DNA of 64,000 nt from Alkalibacillus aidingensis (GCF_014595945.1 NZ_JABXWU010000003.1:1-64000), one strand, 5' to 3'. Positions 7,149 to 16,803 are shown, counted from the first letter of the stretch. Notes: a model not told the origin generated them from the sequence alone. Numbers and translations are program-made.

Positions 7149-9422
7149 ATGGAGACAGTTAAGGCAAGAACACGCGTGACAGATGGCGATGGCGAGGAAT
7201 TCCTAGATTTGGAACGACTTAATCGGTTTATTCACCGGATGTCTACGAATCTTGATCACTTAGATGTTACTAGCTATGGAATAAAGGTGTTTGAAGCTCT
7301 TCATGGTAAAGAAGAGGTATCAAAAAAACAAATCACTAATGAGCTATTGTTAAGAGGTCTTGAAAATATAAGCCCGAGTGAACCAGATTGGACTTATGTT
7401 TGTTCGAATATTTACCTCAACCAATTGTATAAACAAGCAGCGAGTAATCGAGGGTTTCAAAGTACAGACAAATATGGCCCTTTTGATCAACTACATAAGC
7501 AATTAACTGACATGAATATATATAGTGGCCAAATTTTAAACAACTATACAGAAAAAGAAATTAAAGAATTAGGAGAAATAATAGATCCTGAAAAAGATCG
7601 CCTGTTTACTTATATTGGTTTAAAAACATTAGCTGATCGCTATTTAGCAACAGACCATGATGGTAACGTGTTTGAATTACCACAAGAGAGGTTCTTAACG
7701 ATTGCCATGACGTTAATGGTTAATGAACCAAAAGAAGACCGTCTTGAGCTCGTTAAGGAGGCTTATTGGGCCTTAAGTAATTTATATATGACGGTTGCAA
7801 CACCAACGTTAGCGAATGCAGGTAAGTCTTATGGACAATTGTCTAGTTGCTTCATCGATACAGTAGATGATAGTTTGCAAGGAATTTACGATTCGAATAC
7901 TGACATAGCTAATTTGTCGAAAAATGGTGGCGGAATTGGGGTGTATTTAGGAAAGATTCGCGCCCATGGTAGTTCGATTAAAGGGTTTAAAGGTGTTTCA
8001 AGTGGCGTGATGCCTTGGATGAAGCAGTTAAACAATACCGCTGTGAGTGTTGATCAATTAGGACAACGACAAGGTGCTATTGCCGTCTATTTAGATATAT
8101 GGCATCAAGATATTTTTAAATTTTTAGATGCCAAGTTAAATAACGGTGATGAAAGACAGCGTACACACGATTTATTTACAGGTGTTTCTCTTCCTGATCT
8201 TTTTATGGAAAAAGTCGATGCGAGAGAAGACTGGTATTTGTTTGACCCTCATGAAGTAAGAACTGTGATGGGATACAGCTTAGAAGATTACTATGATGAG
8301 AAGACTGGAGCCGGATCCTTTCGAGAGAGGTATGAAGAATGCGTTAATCACCCTGATCTTAGTAAAGAAAAAGTTCCAGCAATTGAAATTATGAAGCGGG
8401 TTATGATTAGTCAGCTAGAGACAGGAACGCCTTATATGTTCTATCGAGATGAGGCTAACCGTCAAAACCCAAACTCACATAATGGCATGATTTATTGTTC
8501 TAATCTATGCACTGAAATCATGCAAAACCAGAGTGCGACAACGGTAGAAGAACAATATACAGAAGACGGTAAAATAATCATCACGAAGACTCCAGGCGAT
8601 TTTGTGGTTTGTAACCTATCAAGTATTAACCTAGGAAAAGCAATACCAGATGAAGTGTTAGAAAGATTAATTCCAATCCAGGTGAGGATGCTAGATAATG
8701 TCATTGATCTAAACAATATCCCTGTTTTACAAGTTCAACTGACTAATCAAAAATACCGTGCAGTTGGGCTAGGAACTTTTGGTTATCACCATCTATTGGC
8801 ACTGAAAGAGATCAAGTGGGAGTCAGAAGAAGCAGTTGATTATGCTGATCAATTATATGAACAGATCGCCTTTTTGACGATTAAGGCCAGTATGGAACTC
8901 GCAAAAGAGAAAGGTCATTATCCGTTATTTGAAGGCTCTAAATGGCATGATGGGAGCTACTTCGAACAAAAAGACTATCATAGTGAAGTATGGGGCGAAC
9001 TTAAGCGGGATGTACAAAAGTATGGGATGCGCAATGGATATTTAATGGCAGTGGCACCGAATTCAAGCACGAGCATTATTGCCGGAAGTACAGCGAGTAT
9101 TGACCCAATCTTTAAGAAATTTTATTCCGAAGAAAAGAAAGATTATAAAATTCCAGTTACTGCTCCAGATTTAAGTCCGAAAACGTTCTGGTATTATAAA
9201 TCCGCCTATGAAATTGATCATACTTGGACAATTAAGCAAAATGCGGTTAGGCAAAAGCATATTGATCAGTCTATTTCATTTAATTTTTATGTTAAAAATA
9301 CGATTAAAGCAAAAGAGTTACTAGATTTACACATGTTTGCTTGGAAATCCGGCTTTAAAACAACTTATTATACGAGATCAACCTCATCTGACATTGAGGA
9401 CTGTGAGAGCTGTGAATCATAA
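7149..9422 (+). CDS. nrdA: Ribonucleoside-diphosphate reductase, class Ia alpha subunit
   Basis: Reduces ribonucleotides to deoxyribonucleotides, using the radical generated in NrdB. 757 residues, ATG behind AAGGAGG. An ATP-cone-like region covers about residues 1-90. The active-site set is visible: C234 (SSCFIDTV) and C488 (VVCNLSS) as the redox pair, C454 in NLCTE as thiyl site with N452 and E456, and C752/C755 in the C-terminal tail (CESCES) for re-reduction. It resembles NrdA rather than the shorter NrdE. Co-transcribed with nrdB (18-bp gap) under NrdR and B12 control. Confidence 0.93.
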   Translation: METVKARTRVTDGDGEEFLDLERLNRFIHRMSTNLDHLDVTSYGIKVFEALHGKEEVSKKQITNELLLRGLENISPSEPDWTYVCSNIYLNQLYKQAASNRGFQSTDKYGPFDQLHKQLTDMNIYSGQILNNYTEKEIKELGEIIDPEKDRLFTYIGLKTLADRYLATDHDGNVFELPQERFLTIAMTLMVNEPKEDRLELVKEAYWALSNLYMTVATPTLANAGKSYGQLSSCFIDTVDDSLQGIYDSNTDIANLSKNGGGIGVYLGKIRAHGSSIKGFKGVSSGVMPWMKQLNNTAVSVDQLGQRQGAIAVYLDIWHQDIFKFLDAKLNNGDERQRTHDLFTGVSLPDLFMEKVDAREDWYLFDPHEVRTVMGYSLEDYYDEKTGAGSFRERYEECVNHPDLSKEKVPAIEIMKRVMISQLETGTPYMFYRDEANRQNPNSHNGMIYCSNLCTEIMQNQSATTVEEQYTEDGKIIITKTPGDFVVCNLSSINLGKAIPDEVLERLIPIQVRMLDNVIDLNNIPVLQVQLTNQKYRAVGLGTFGYHHLLALKEIKWESEEAVDYADQLYEQIAFLTIKASMELAKEKGHYPLFEGSKWHDGSYFEQKDYHSEVWGELKRDVQKYGMRNGYLMAVAPNSSTSIIAGSTASIDPIFKKFYSEEKKDYKIPVTAPDLSPKTFWYYKSAYEIDHTWTIKQNAVRQKHIDQSISFNFYVKNTIKAKELLDLHMFAWKSGFKTTYYTRSTSSDIEDCESCES

Positions 9423-9440
9423 TAGAGGAGGATTAAAGGA

Positions 9441-10484
9441 ATGAATCACCAATCATTACAAGAACGAAAGCTATATGATCTACATGCACCGAATGCCTCA
9501 ACAGGGATCATTAACGGGGAAAGCTCAAACGTCTTAAACTGGGATGATGTGCGCTTTAAATGGGCATATCCAATGTATAAAAATATGCTTGCCAACTTCT
9601 GGACGCCATTTGAAATCAATATGTCAAATGACCGTAAGCAATGGCCAGAGTTAACAGCAGAAGAACAAGAGTCATTTAAAAAGATTATTGGATTACTAGC
9701 CTTTTTGGATTCGGTCCAAACTGATTATTCGGCAAAAGTAGCTGATTACTTAACAGACTCTAGTTTAGCTGCTTTAATGCAAGTGCTATCATTCCAAGAA
9801 GTGGTTCACAATCAATCCTATTCTTATATCTTGTCATCTTTAGTCGATAAACAAGAACAGGATGAAATCTTTGAATACTGGAAGCATGACGACGTATTAA
9901 AAGAACGCAATAACTTCATCGCGGAAGGTTATGAACGCTTTGTCGATGAAAAGTCACCACAAGCTTTTATAGAATCAGTCGTTTATGATGTTGTTTTAGA
10001 AGGGCTCTTTTTCTATGCTGGATTTGCCTTCTTCTACAATCTAGCACGAAATCAGAAAATGGTATCGACCAGTACAATGATCAATTATATTAATCGAGAC
10101 GAACTGTTACATGTTAACCTGTTTGCCCATATCTTTAAAGAAACTTTAAACGAAAATCCGGAACTTAACACAGAGGAAAATATTCAGTTTGTAACGGATA
10201 CATTTAAACAAGCAACAGAGTTAGAAGTTAACTGGGGACGTCATATTATTGGCAATAAAATTGATGGCATTCATATGGACGAGTTAGAAGAATATATCCA
10301 GTATACAGCCAATAAACGCTGCAAACTATTAGGTGCACCGGTTCCATTCCCTGGAGTGACAGAAAACCCATTAAAGTGGATTAAAGCGTATAAGGAAGTA
10401 GATGAAGGAAAGTCTGATTTCTTCGAGCAAAAATCAAGACAGTATACGAAAGTGTCTGATGATAACGGTTTTGATGAATTATAA
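9441..10484 (+). CDS. nrdB: Ribonucleoside-diphosphate reductase, beta subunit
   Basis: 347-residue ferritin-like radical generator. The dimetal ligands are all visible: D90, E120 and H123 (EVVHNQSYSY), E187, E221 and H224 (RDELLH). Y127, four residues after H123, is the expected radical tyrosine. ATG behind GAGGAGG. Pairs with NrdA. Confidence 0.93.
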   Translation: MNHQSLQERKLYDLHAPNASTGIINGESSNVLNWDDVRFKWAYPMYKNMLANFWTPFEINMSNDRKQWPELTAEEQESFKKIIGLLAFLDSVQTDYSAKVADYLTDSSLAALMQVLSFQEVVHNQSYSYILSSLVDKQEQDEIFEYWKHDDVLKERNNFIAEGYERFVDEKSPQAFIESVVYDVVLEGLFFYAGFAFFYNLARNQKMVSTSTMINYINRDELLHVNLFAHIFKETLNENPELNTEENIQFVTDTFKQATELEVNWGRHIIGNKIDGIHMDELEEYIQYTANKRCKLLGAPVPFPGVTENPLKWIKAYKEVDEGKSDFFEQKSRQYTKVSDDNGFDEL

Positions 10485-10499
10485 TAATATTAGTGGTTA

Positions 10500-10533
10500 G
10501 AAGGCTCTGTCACGTGATTGCAGAGCCTTCTTT
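10500..10533 (+). terminator. Terminator of nrdAB
   Basis: GAAGGCTCTG / CAGAGCCTTC stem followed by TTT. Confidence 0.85.
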
Positions 10534-10546
10534 CCACCACCTTATC

Positions 10547-10575
10547 TTGACAAAAACTCTAAATTATTATATGAT
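10547..10575 (+). promoter_or_regulatory. Promoter of tRNA-Leu
   Basis: TTGACA (10547-10552), 17-nt spacer, TATGAT (10570-10575), 30 bp before the tRNA. Confidence 0.75.
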
Positions 10576-10604
10576 TATTTTTGTCGCAAAAAAGTTATAT
10601 ACAT

Positions 10605-10686
10605 GCCGGTGTGGCGGAATTGGCAGACGCGCACGACTCAAAATCGTGTTCCTCACGGAGTGTCGGTTCGACCCCGACCACCGGTA
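10605..10686 (+). tRNA. tRNA-Leu(CAA), island integration site
   Basis: Class II tRNA, anticodon CAA, acceptor GCCGGTG/CACCGGT, discriminator A, CCA not encoded. Its last 19 nt are repeated at 21930-21948, marking this gene as the attachment site of the downstream island. The duplication leaves the tRNA complete. Confidence 0.95.
10668..10686 (+). repeat. attL core of the island
   Basis: TCGACCCCGACCACCGGTA, the tRNA-Leu 3' end, repeated exactly at 21930-21948. Confidence 0.88.
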
Positions 10687-10723
10687 TTACCAAGTAAATA
10701 TAGGTCTCGTTTAAAGACTATAA

Positions 10724-10768
10724 AACACTCACAAATGTTGATATATCAATGTTTGTGAGTGTTTTTTG
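10724..10768 (+). terminator. Terminator brought by the island behind tRNA-Leu
   Basis: AACACTCACAAA / TTTGTGAGTGTT stem with an inner TTGATATATCAA palindrome, then six T. It lies inside attL, so it replaces the tRNA's original terminator, now right of attR. Confidence 0.88.
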
Positions 10769-10801
10769 TTTTTAAGAATACGATAGAAAAAGATATGTTT
10801 T

Positions 10802-10831
10802 GAAATTAAAATGCACAAAAATGCACAAGGT
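10802..10831 (+). repeat. Left arm-type repeat of the integrase
   Basis: Two 10-bp direct repeats (ATGCACAAAA, ATGCACAAGG) preceded by AAATTAAA. An almost identical block lies at 21860-21889 beside attR. Likely integrase arm-binding sites. Confidence 0.6.
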
Positions 10832-11078
10832 TATTTGCATTTTTTACTATCTACCTTTTTAGGGATTTAGAAAAATATGTTAATCCAAAAGAAGTAAGAT
10901 GGTTCTCACTACGAACATACTTATGCTAATAAATATGTCATCTGTTATGTTAATATATGATTCATAAAAAGGGGAGTTGTATCGAATTTGAAGTGTAACG
11001 GACGGATTAGTTGAACAATGGTTTGAGATGTTACAATTATGTTGGGCACTGGAAGAGGAAATATTAGGAGGAAAAGGG

Positions 11079-11501
11079 TTGAATATTGAACAAAAATTAT
11101 ATTATGCAGCAAAAGAGCTTATTGAAAAAAGATATCGTACTGGTTGGGGTGGTGCAGCAGCAATGCACACTAACGATGGAGAAATATTGACAAGTGTCGC
11201 ACCAGAGGTCATAAATGCTTCAACAGAGTTATGTATAGAAACAGGTGCAATTTTGGAAGCACATAAATTTAATACCAAAATTACTCATTCAATTTGTGTT
11301 GTAAGAGATGATGAAAATGGAGAATTTAAGGTATTAACACCTTGTGGGGTCTGTCAGGAAAGATTAATTTATTGGGGAAGAGATGTAAAAGTTGCGGTAT
11401 CTGTTTCAAATGATGAGAAACAATTACTTTTTAAAACATTGGAAGAAGTCCAGCCATATCATTGGTCTCGCGCATACGAAGATGAAGGATTTTTCGAATA
11501 A
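11079..11501 (+). CDS. Cytidine deaminase-like zinc hydrolase
   Basis: 140 residues from a TTG at 11079 placed 7 nt after AGGAGG. Zinc-site motifs of the cytidine deaminase fold are visible: C-x-E in ELCIETG (usual form [HC]AE) and PCGVC for the other two cysteines. The length fits cytidine or blasticidin-S-type deaminases; the changed first motif leaves the substrate open. First gene inside the island. It could be nucleoside salvage, antibiotic resistance or cargo of a conflict system; only the catalytic class is well supported. Confidence 0.75.
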   Translation: MNIEQKLYYAAKELIEKRYRTGWGGAAAMHTNDGEILTSVAPEVINASTELCIETGAILEAHKFNTKITHSICVVRDDENGEFKVLTPCGVCQERLIYWGRDVKVAVSVSNDEKQLLFKTLEEVQPYHWSRAYEDEGFFE

Positions 11502-11528
11502 CGGAACGGGGCAATAGTTAAACAGGAG

Positions 11529-11553
11529 GATCGTCTTTTCGACGATCTTTTTT
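11529..11553 (+). terminator. Terminator of the deaminase gene
   Basis: GATCGTC / GACGATC stem followed by six T. Confidence 0.85.
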
Positions 11554-11687
11554 AATTAAAAAGGTTTATTGGGTTTTTGTTAATATTTTAGTGATAGTAG
11601 CCTAATCAGTAATCTTACTGTAAAGGGCGTTTTAGAGAAATAAAAAATGGTAAAATTAAATTATTACTTTTTATAGAGGAAAGCAAT

Positions 11688-11759
11688 ATGGATATTAGAT
11701 TATTGAATAAAGTTGAAAGCCCGTCTATGAATATGCCTCGTTTATCTCAAAATTTATAA
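11688..11759 (+). CDS. Possible micro-ORF, 23 residues
   Basis: ATG with GAGGAAAG in front, encoding a 23-residue peptide that begins MDIRLLN, like the start of GNAT acetyltransferases, then stops. It is either a truncated gene start or chance. No other coding signal occurs in 11554-11938. Confidence 0.2.
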   Translation: MDIRLLNKVESPSMNMPRLSQNL

Positions 11760-11802
11760 AAAATTGAATTTATATACACAAACAGCTTCATTAATTTAAA
11801 AA

Positions 11803-11837
11803 TAAACGCTCTGAGTTTACATGCTCGGAGCGTTTAC
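11803..11837 (-). terminator. Terminator downstream of the integrase gene
   Basis: AAACGCTC..GAG / CTC..GAGCGTTT hairpin. On the minus strand it is followed by TATTTTT, fitting the end of int transcription. Confidence 0.7.
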
Positions 11838-11938
11838 TCTATGATAATTATGTGTGTATTGCATTACTCATTAGGTTGGTAAATCTAGCATTAAATACAG
11901 TTTCCATTGTAATATTTTACTTAAAACTTTTAAACGAT

Positions 11939-13057
11939 TTATGCCACCATACTTTCAAATATATTCATAGTCTCACGTTCATCTTCAATACGTCGCTCCT
12001 GTAATAAATGTGCATATTTGTTAAAAGTTGTTTGTATATCACTATGTCCTAGTCGTTCACTTACATAATCAATAGAAACATCCCTATGAAGCAGTACACT
12101 AGCATGAGTATGACGCAATCCATGCATTGTGATTGGATTGATTTCCAGTTCTTTTAAAATTTCTTTTAACTTTTTATTTGCAGTGGAATTAGATATTACT
12201 TTATATTTTGAATTAGAATTAAAAAAAACTAATTGGTTTACGTTTGAAGGCATAACTCTAAAAAGCTTTTTAAATGCTTCCATTGTTCTTCTGTCGATCT
12301 TTATAATTCGATTTGATTGCTCGTTTTTGGTTGGTCCAAATCCTTCAGGTGACCGTTTCAAATATCCCCATGCTTTTTCAACATTAATTGTGTTACTTTG
12401 GAAATCAAAATCTTTTGTCGTTAAACCAACTAACTCTCCAAAACGTAGCCCTGATGTTAAACCTAACAAAATTAAATAATATTCTAATCCGTAATCAAGT
12501 ATTGTAAATAGTTTATTTAATAATCTCTGACTTTCATTATAATTTAAGTGTTTCTCAATAGGTTTCTTTGATTTAATGGTCCAAGTTAACTCCGCCTTTC
12601 TAGTGAAGTCATGTCTTATAATTTCGTCTTCCATAGCATCTTGTATGCAAGCACGAATATGTGAATGTACTTTTTCTACAGTTTCACGAGACTTAGTTGC
12701 ACCAAAATTATTTAAGAATAACTGATAATCATGACGTTTTAAATTTTGTAATGGAATATCTCCGAAATGTGCTTTTATAGCATTAAGAGTATATTTATAA
12801 TTATATTTTGTAGATCCTGCTACATTAGGTTTATATAATTCAACCCACTTCTCAAAATATTCATCGATATGTTGTGGACTTGAGGGTGTTGAAGATGGTA
12901 AATGTCCTTTTTTTATTTGTAATTCCATTTCATTCCCTGCAAGTTGTGCTTCTTTTTTAGTTCTAAATCCACCTTTTCTAAATTGTTCTGTTTTACCATT
13001 TACCGTATAACTAACCGAATATTGAAAAGTTTTACCTCTTTTTTGAGCTCCTGCCAT
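11939..13057 (-). CDS. int: Island integrase (tyrosine recombinase)
   Basis: Site-specific recombinase that should integrate and excise the island at tRNA-Leu. 372 residues from the ATG at 13057, preferred to the GTG three codons earlier because GGGAG lies at good spacing. Domains: N-terminal AP2-like arm-binding domain (about 1-50), SAM-like core-binding domain (about 60-160), catalytic domain (about 170-370). Catalytic signatures are SGLRFGELVGL (Arg I), HGLRHTHASVLL (His-x-x-Arg) and LGHSDIQTTFNKYAH with the nucleophilic Tyr. Overall like ICE and phage integrases of Gram-positives. No frameshift, so probably active. Confidence 0.92.
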   Translation of the reverse strand: MAGAQKRGKTFQYSVSYTVNGKTEQFRKGGFRTKKEAQLAGNEMELQIKKGHLPSSTPSSPQHIDEYFEKWVELYKPNVAGSTKYNYKYTLNAIKAHFGDIPLQNLKRHDYQLFLNNFGATKSRETVEKVHSHIRACIQDAMEDEIIRHDFTRKAELTWTIKSKKPIEKHLNYNESQRLLNKLFTILDYGLEYYLILLGLTSGLRFGELVGLTTKDFDFQSNTINVEKAWGYLKRSPEGFGPTKNEQSNRIIKIDRRTMEAFKKLFRVMPSNVNQLVFFNSNSKYKVISNSTANKKLKEILKELEINPITMHGLRHTHASVLLHRDVSIDYVSERLGHSDIQTTFNKYAHLLQERRIEDERETMNIFESMVA

Positions 13058-13152
13058 TTTTATCACTCCCTATTATTTTTGAGAAGCTAATAGTATATTT
13101 TTAGAATAAGAATGTTAGTGATTTATCTTAATAAGATTTAATTAGCGTTATT

Positions 13153-13302
13153 TTATACTTTATCTTTAATAAACTTTTCAGCTGCATCTTTTGCTTCATA
13201 TGCTGTTCGAAAACCTCTTTTTCTATATATTCTCTTTCTTCCATTTTGAATACTTATAACACTAAACTGCCATGAATTCCCTCTTTTTAATATTTTAATC
13301 AT
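13153..13302 (-). CDS. Stand-alone integrase arm-binding (AP2-like) mini-protein
   Basis: 49 residues, ATG behind AAAGGTGAG on the minus strand, 95 bp upstream of int. The sequence (RGNSWQFSVISIQNGRK, then RKRGFRTAYEAKDAAEKF) mirrors the first 50 residues of the adjacent integrase (RGKTFQYSVSYTVNGK, then RKGGFRTKKEAQLA). It looks like a free copy of the arm-DNA-binding domain, so it could compete for or cooperate at arm sites, acting as a recombination directionality factor. It could also be the remnant of a second integrase. No ordinary excisionase is seen in the island. Confidence 0.6.
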   Translation of the reverse strand: MIKILKRGNSWQFSVISIQNGRKRIYRKRGFRTAYEAKDAAEKFIKDKV

Positions 13303-13552
13303 AGTTGATCACTCACCTTTCGAATTATTAATTTTCTGTATTAAGTAATTTGAATATAAATTAAATATTAGACTCTGACAAAGTAGAGTTTGAAAATATA
13401 TCTGAATAAAGACATGCAATAAACCCACCTGTGACATCTTTTTGTTCCACTTATGACACATTTTTGACCCACCTATGACTTAGAGAGACCCAACCTCTTA
13501 TATAATAGACTTGCACCATAAGGTGCAAATCTACTATATAGGAGGTTTTTTC

Positions 13553-15100
13553 ATGGTGAAGTATCGTGAAATACTAAGGCTCCATGCACAGGGAGTTACA
13601 CAAAGGGGGATAGCATCTAGTTGTGGGCATTCTAGAACTACGATTCGCAATGTAGTCAATAGGGCCGAAGAAAAGGACCTTTCTTGGCCGTTTGAGACTA
13701 ATTTGACCGATTCAGATATTCAGAATCTATTGTTTCCAGAAAAGCATCAGTCTATTGATTTCAGAAAAAAGCCAGATTGCGAATACATTCATAAAGAGTT
13801 AGCCAAGTCTGGTGTGACCTTATCGCTGTTATGGAATGAGTATTCACTTAACTGTCGAGAGAATAATGAAATCCCATATGGTTATCGACAGTTTTGTCGT
13901 TTTTACCATAACTATGCGATTAAAACTAAAGCCACTATGCGTATCAAACGAAAACCGGGAGAAATTCTTGAAGTCGACTGGGCTGGGCAAACCATGCATC
14001 TAACCGATAATCTTACTGGTGAAGCAATCCCAGTCTATGTATTTGTATCTACATTACCCTGTAGCCAATATTCATATGTAGAGGGGTTTCTTACAATGAA
14101 CACCGAGAGTTGGATTACTGCTCATATTAATGCTTTTCAATTTTACGGTGGTGTTCCCCGTGTTATTGTGCCAGATAACTTGAAGACAGGTGTGATCAAG
14201 GCTTCAAGAACCGAACCCATCATCAACACGACATATCAAGAAATGGCCGAACATTATCAATCGACGATTATTCCTGCACGTGTGCGTCATCCGAAGGATA
14301 AGCCGAGTGCTGAAGGGACTGTTGGCCATATATCAACTTGGATCATCGCCTCTCTACGTCATGAAACGTTCTTTTCATTAAGTGAGTTAAATAAAGCAAT
14401 CCATGAAAAGTTAAAAGAGTATAATTTGAGACCTTTTCAGAAAAGAGATGGAAACAGGCAGACGGCCTATATTGAGGAAGAAAAGTTTGCGATGGCCCCT
14501 CTGCCTGCTTCACCGTACGAAATCGCCACTTGGCAAAAAGCAACCGTACAATATGATTATCACATAAACATTAATAAGATGTATTATTCTGTCCCTTATG
14601 ATTATATCAAACACCAGGTGGATGTTAGGGTAACCCGCAATATCATCGAAGTCTTCTACAAAAGTCTCCGCATTGCATCTCATAAAAAGTTGACAGGGAA
14701 ACCAGGACAATTTTCTACCGTTCCTGATCATATGCCTAAAGAGCATCAACAATATATTGACTTCAACCAAGAGTATGTTTTGAAATGGGCTCGATCAGTG
14801 GGCGAATATACTTTTAAAACAGCTGAGAGTATATTAGCTTCTTATCAGTCTGAAAAGCAAGGGTTAAAATCTTGCCTCGGTTTAATTAAGTTAGGAGATA
14901 AACATTCCATCGAACGACTTGAAATGGCTTGTGAAAAAACTCTATCTTACACTCATCGTCCAACACTTAAAAGCATTCAGACCATTTTAAAAACCGGACA
15001 GGAAAAAGTAACAAAAGAAGAACGGAAAAAATCTACAAAACAAAATAATGGAAGCTCTTACGGGTTCACTCGTGGAGCTGATTACTATGGGGGTAATTAG
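13553..15100 (+). CDS. istA: IS21 transposase IstA
   Basis: 515 residues from the ATG at 13553 directly after GGAGG. N-terminal helix-turn-helix (QRGIASSCGHSRTTIRNVV), then an rve-type integrase core with the acidic triad seen in VDWAGQT, VPDNLKT and SAEGTVG. The full-length frame suggests a functional element. Confidence 0.92.
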   Translation: MVKYREILRLHAQGVTQRGIASSCGHSRTTIRNVVNRAEEKDLSWPFETNLTDSDIQNLLFPEKHQSIDFRKKPDCEYIHKELAKSGVTLSLLWNEYSLNCRENNEIPYGYRQFCRFYHNYAIKTKATMRIKRKPGEILEVDWAGQTMHLTDNLTGEAIPVYVFVSTLPCSQYSYVEGFLTMNTESWITAHINAFQFYGGVPRVIVPDNLKTGVIKASRTEPIINTTYQEMAEHYQSTIIPARVRHPKDKPSAEGTVGHISTWIIASLRHETFFSLSELNKAIHEKLKEYNLRPFQKRDGNRQTAYIEEEKFAMAPLPASPYEIATWQKATVQYDYHININKMYYSVPYDYIKHQVDVRVTRNIIEVFYKSLRIASHKKLTGKPGQFSTVPDHMPKEHQQYIDFNQEYVLKWARSVGEYTFKTAESILASYQSEKQGLKSCLGLIKLGDKHSIERLEMACEKTLSYTHRPTLKSIQTILKTGQEKVTKEERKKSTKQNNGSSYGFTRGADYYGGN

Positions 15101-15101
15101 A

Positions 15102-15845
15102 ATGACTACTGAAAACACATTAACAAAATTAAATGATATGAGGTTAACTGCCATGGCAGAAACGTATAGGGAACAATTACGTAATCCCGAATATCAAGAA
15201 CTATCATTTGAAGAACGTTTTGGATTACTTGTCGATTTAGAATGGTCTCATAAACAAAATAATAAATTGGATCGATTAATTAAAGCTGCAGAATTAAGAG
15301 ATAGACAAGCTTCCATCGAAGATATTGAGTACCACCCTGACCGAAAACTTGATAAGACACAAATCCTCAGACTAGCTAATGGGCAATACATTCAGGATCG
15401 ACATAACATCATATTGAAGGGCGCATCAGGAAATGGGAAAACATACTTAGCTTGCGCATTTGGTCTCGCTGCTTGTCGACAGTTCTATAAAGTCAAGTAC
15501 ACAAGGTTACCAGACTTATTAGATGAACTCGCCATCGCAAGAGGTGAAGGAACTTACCGAAAGGTAATGAAAAAGTATAAGAAAGTTAATCTTTTAATAT
15601 TAGATGAATGGTTGTTGACCCCTTTAAGAGAAAGTGAAGCAAGAGATCTCTTAGAGATCGTAGAATCGAGGCACCAAGAATCATCAACCATTTTCTGTTC
15701 TCAGTTTGACCCAAAAGGGTGGCACGAGAAAATTGGTGAAGGTACATTAGCAGACGCTATTTTAGATCGAATCGTCCATGATTCATATAACATCTTAATA
15801 GACGGCAAAGTTTCTATGAGAGAGCGACACGGTTTAAACCAATAG
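15102..15845 (+). CDS. istB: IS21 helper ATPase IstB
   Basis: 247-residue AAA+ protein, ATG one base after the istA stop, preceded by GGGGGT. Walker A is GASGNGKT and Walker B is LLILDEWL. It assembles with IstA for target choice and strand transfer. Intact. Confidence 0.92.
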   Translation: MTTENTLTKLNDMRLTAMAETYREQLRNPEYQELSFEERFGLLVDLEWSHKQNNKLDRLIKAAELRDRQASIEDIEYHPDRKLDKTQILRLANGQYIQDRHNIILKGASGNGKTYLACAFGLAACRQFYKVKYTRLPDLLDELAIARGEGTYRKVMKKYKKVNLLILDEWLLTPLRESEARDLLEIVESRHQESSTIFCSQFDPKGWHEKIGEGTLADAILDRIVHDSYNILIDGKVSMRERHGLNQ

Positions 15846-15945
15846 TTAACCTATGTGGCCACTATCAGATTGATAGTGGCTCACTTCATGTCATCGCTGG
15901 GTTAAAACCATGTCACGGATGGGTCAAAAAGATGTCAAAGGTGGA

Positions 15946-16803
15946 CCACTCAAAGGACAATATTCAAATTCATCTCCTTGTAAAAAACTTTAAATAATTT
16001 TCTGACGCCCAAATGCTTTTTCCTAATTATTTCTATCAACTACATAAATACGTGTTAAAACCAGAGTAAACATTGTTTTAAAGATATTGAGAAAATATAT
16101 GCTATTTTATTTTTGTGAATTAATGTATCGCTTGGTAAGGGTACTAATTATATAACGATTTACCAAAATTTTATAAATTACTAAATAGATGACGACAAAA
16201 TAACTAGAACCTGTATTTTAAGTGATGGAAGAAGAGGGTTTTATAAACTCTGTAAATTAATTAGTAGAACGTAGTCATTAAAGGTTCTATGAATGTAATA
16301 TGTCACGGAAATGCTTAAATTTTATGTGTTACTAAACCTTGAATGGCGGTGTTTTAAATCACAGGTATATGAACTGGTTTATAGCCTCAAGGGGGGATGG
16401 TTAAGTGTACCCCTTTGAACTTATTAATTTCTCCTAGAATCTCTAATATGAATTATGGAATGCATGATTTTAGATACATATAACTAATTTTTATATCTTA
16501 CTTATTGGTATTATTTACGTTCGCTAATCATATGTCTAATTAAAATCTTACAAACTTCTCGATAAGTGATGTTACTTTATCTTGGATATCGAAATTAGGT
16601 TCACTATAACAGTAACAAAAAAATTATTTATTTTATATGAGTTGGTTTGGAATTTTTTAAACAGCTGAAAAGAAGTTAGAAAATGATTATATCAGAATGA
16701 GAAAAAAGTTAGAATGAATTCGGAAAAAAGTAATAATTATTTTGTCTTGAAATTTAGAGGATTGAAGATACAATGCTTTAAAACGTCAGAAAGGAGGAAA
16801 AAC
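15946..16803. other. AT-rich intergenic stretch
   Basis: About 860 bp between IS21 and the next gene with many stops in all frames. No convincing gene, RNA or repeat was recognised; it is probably decayed sequence beside the insertion. Confidence 0.5.

Larger units (their letters stand above)
13425..15945 (+). mobile_element. IS21-family insertion sequence
   Basis: About 2.5 kb with istA and istB in the usual order. The imperfect terminal inverted repeats are CCACCTGTGACATCTTTTTG on the left (from about 13426) and its near complement ending at about 15944. Further inner copies of the TGACA..TTTTTG block lie near both ends, as expected for the multiple transposase sites of IS21. The exact ends and target duplication could not be fixed by eye. 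It separates the integrase region from the defence operon. Confidence 0.88.

Noticed and set aside
12129-12479. 116-codon plus-strand frame inside the integrase gene
   Set aside because: Shadow of the integrase on the opposite strand; AT-rich hydrophobic composition.
16714-16803. N-terminal extension of the 158-residue protein
   Set aside because: A strong ribosome binding site sits immediately before the GTG at 16804; the extension has none.
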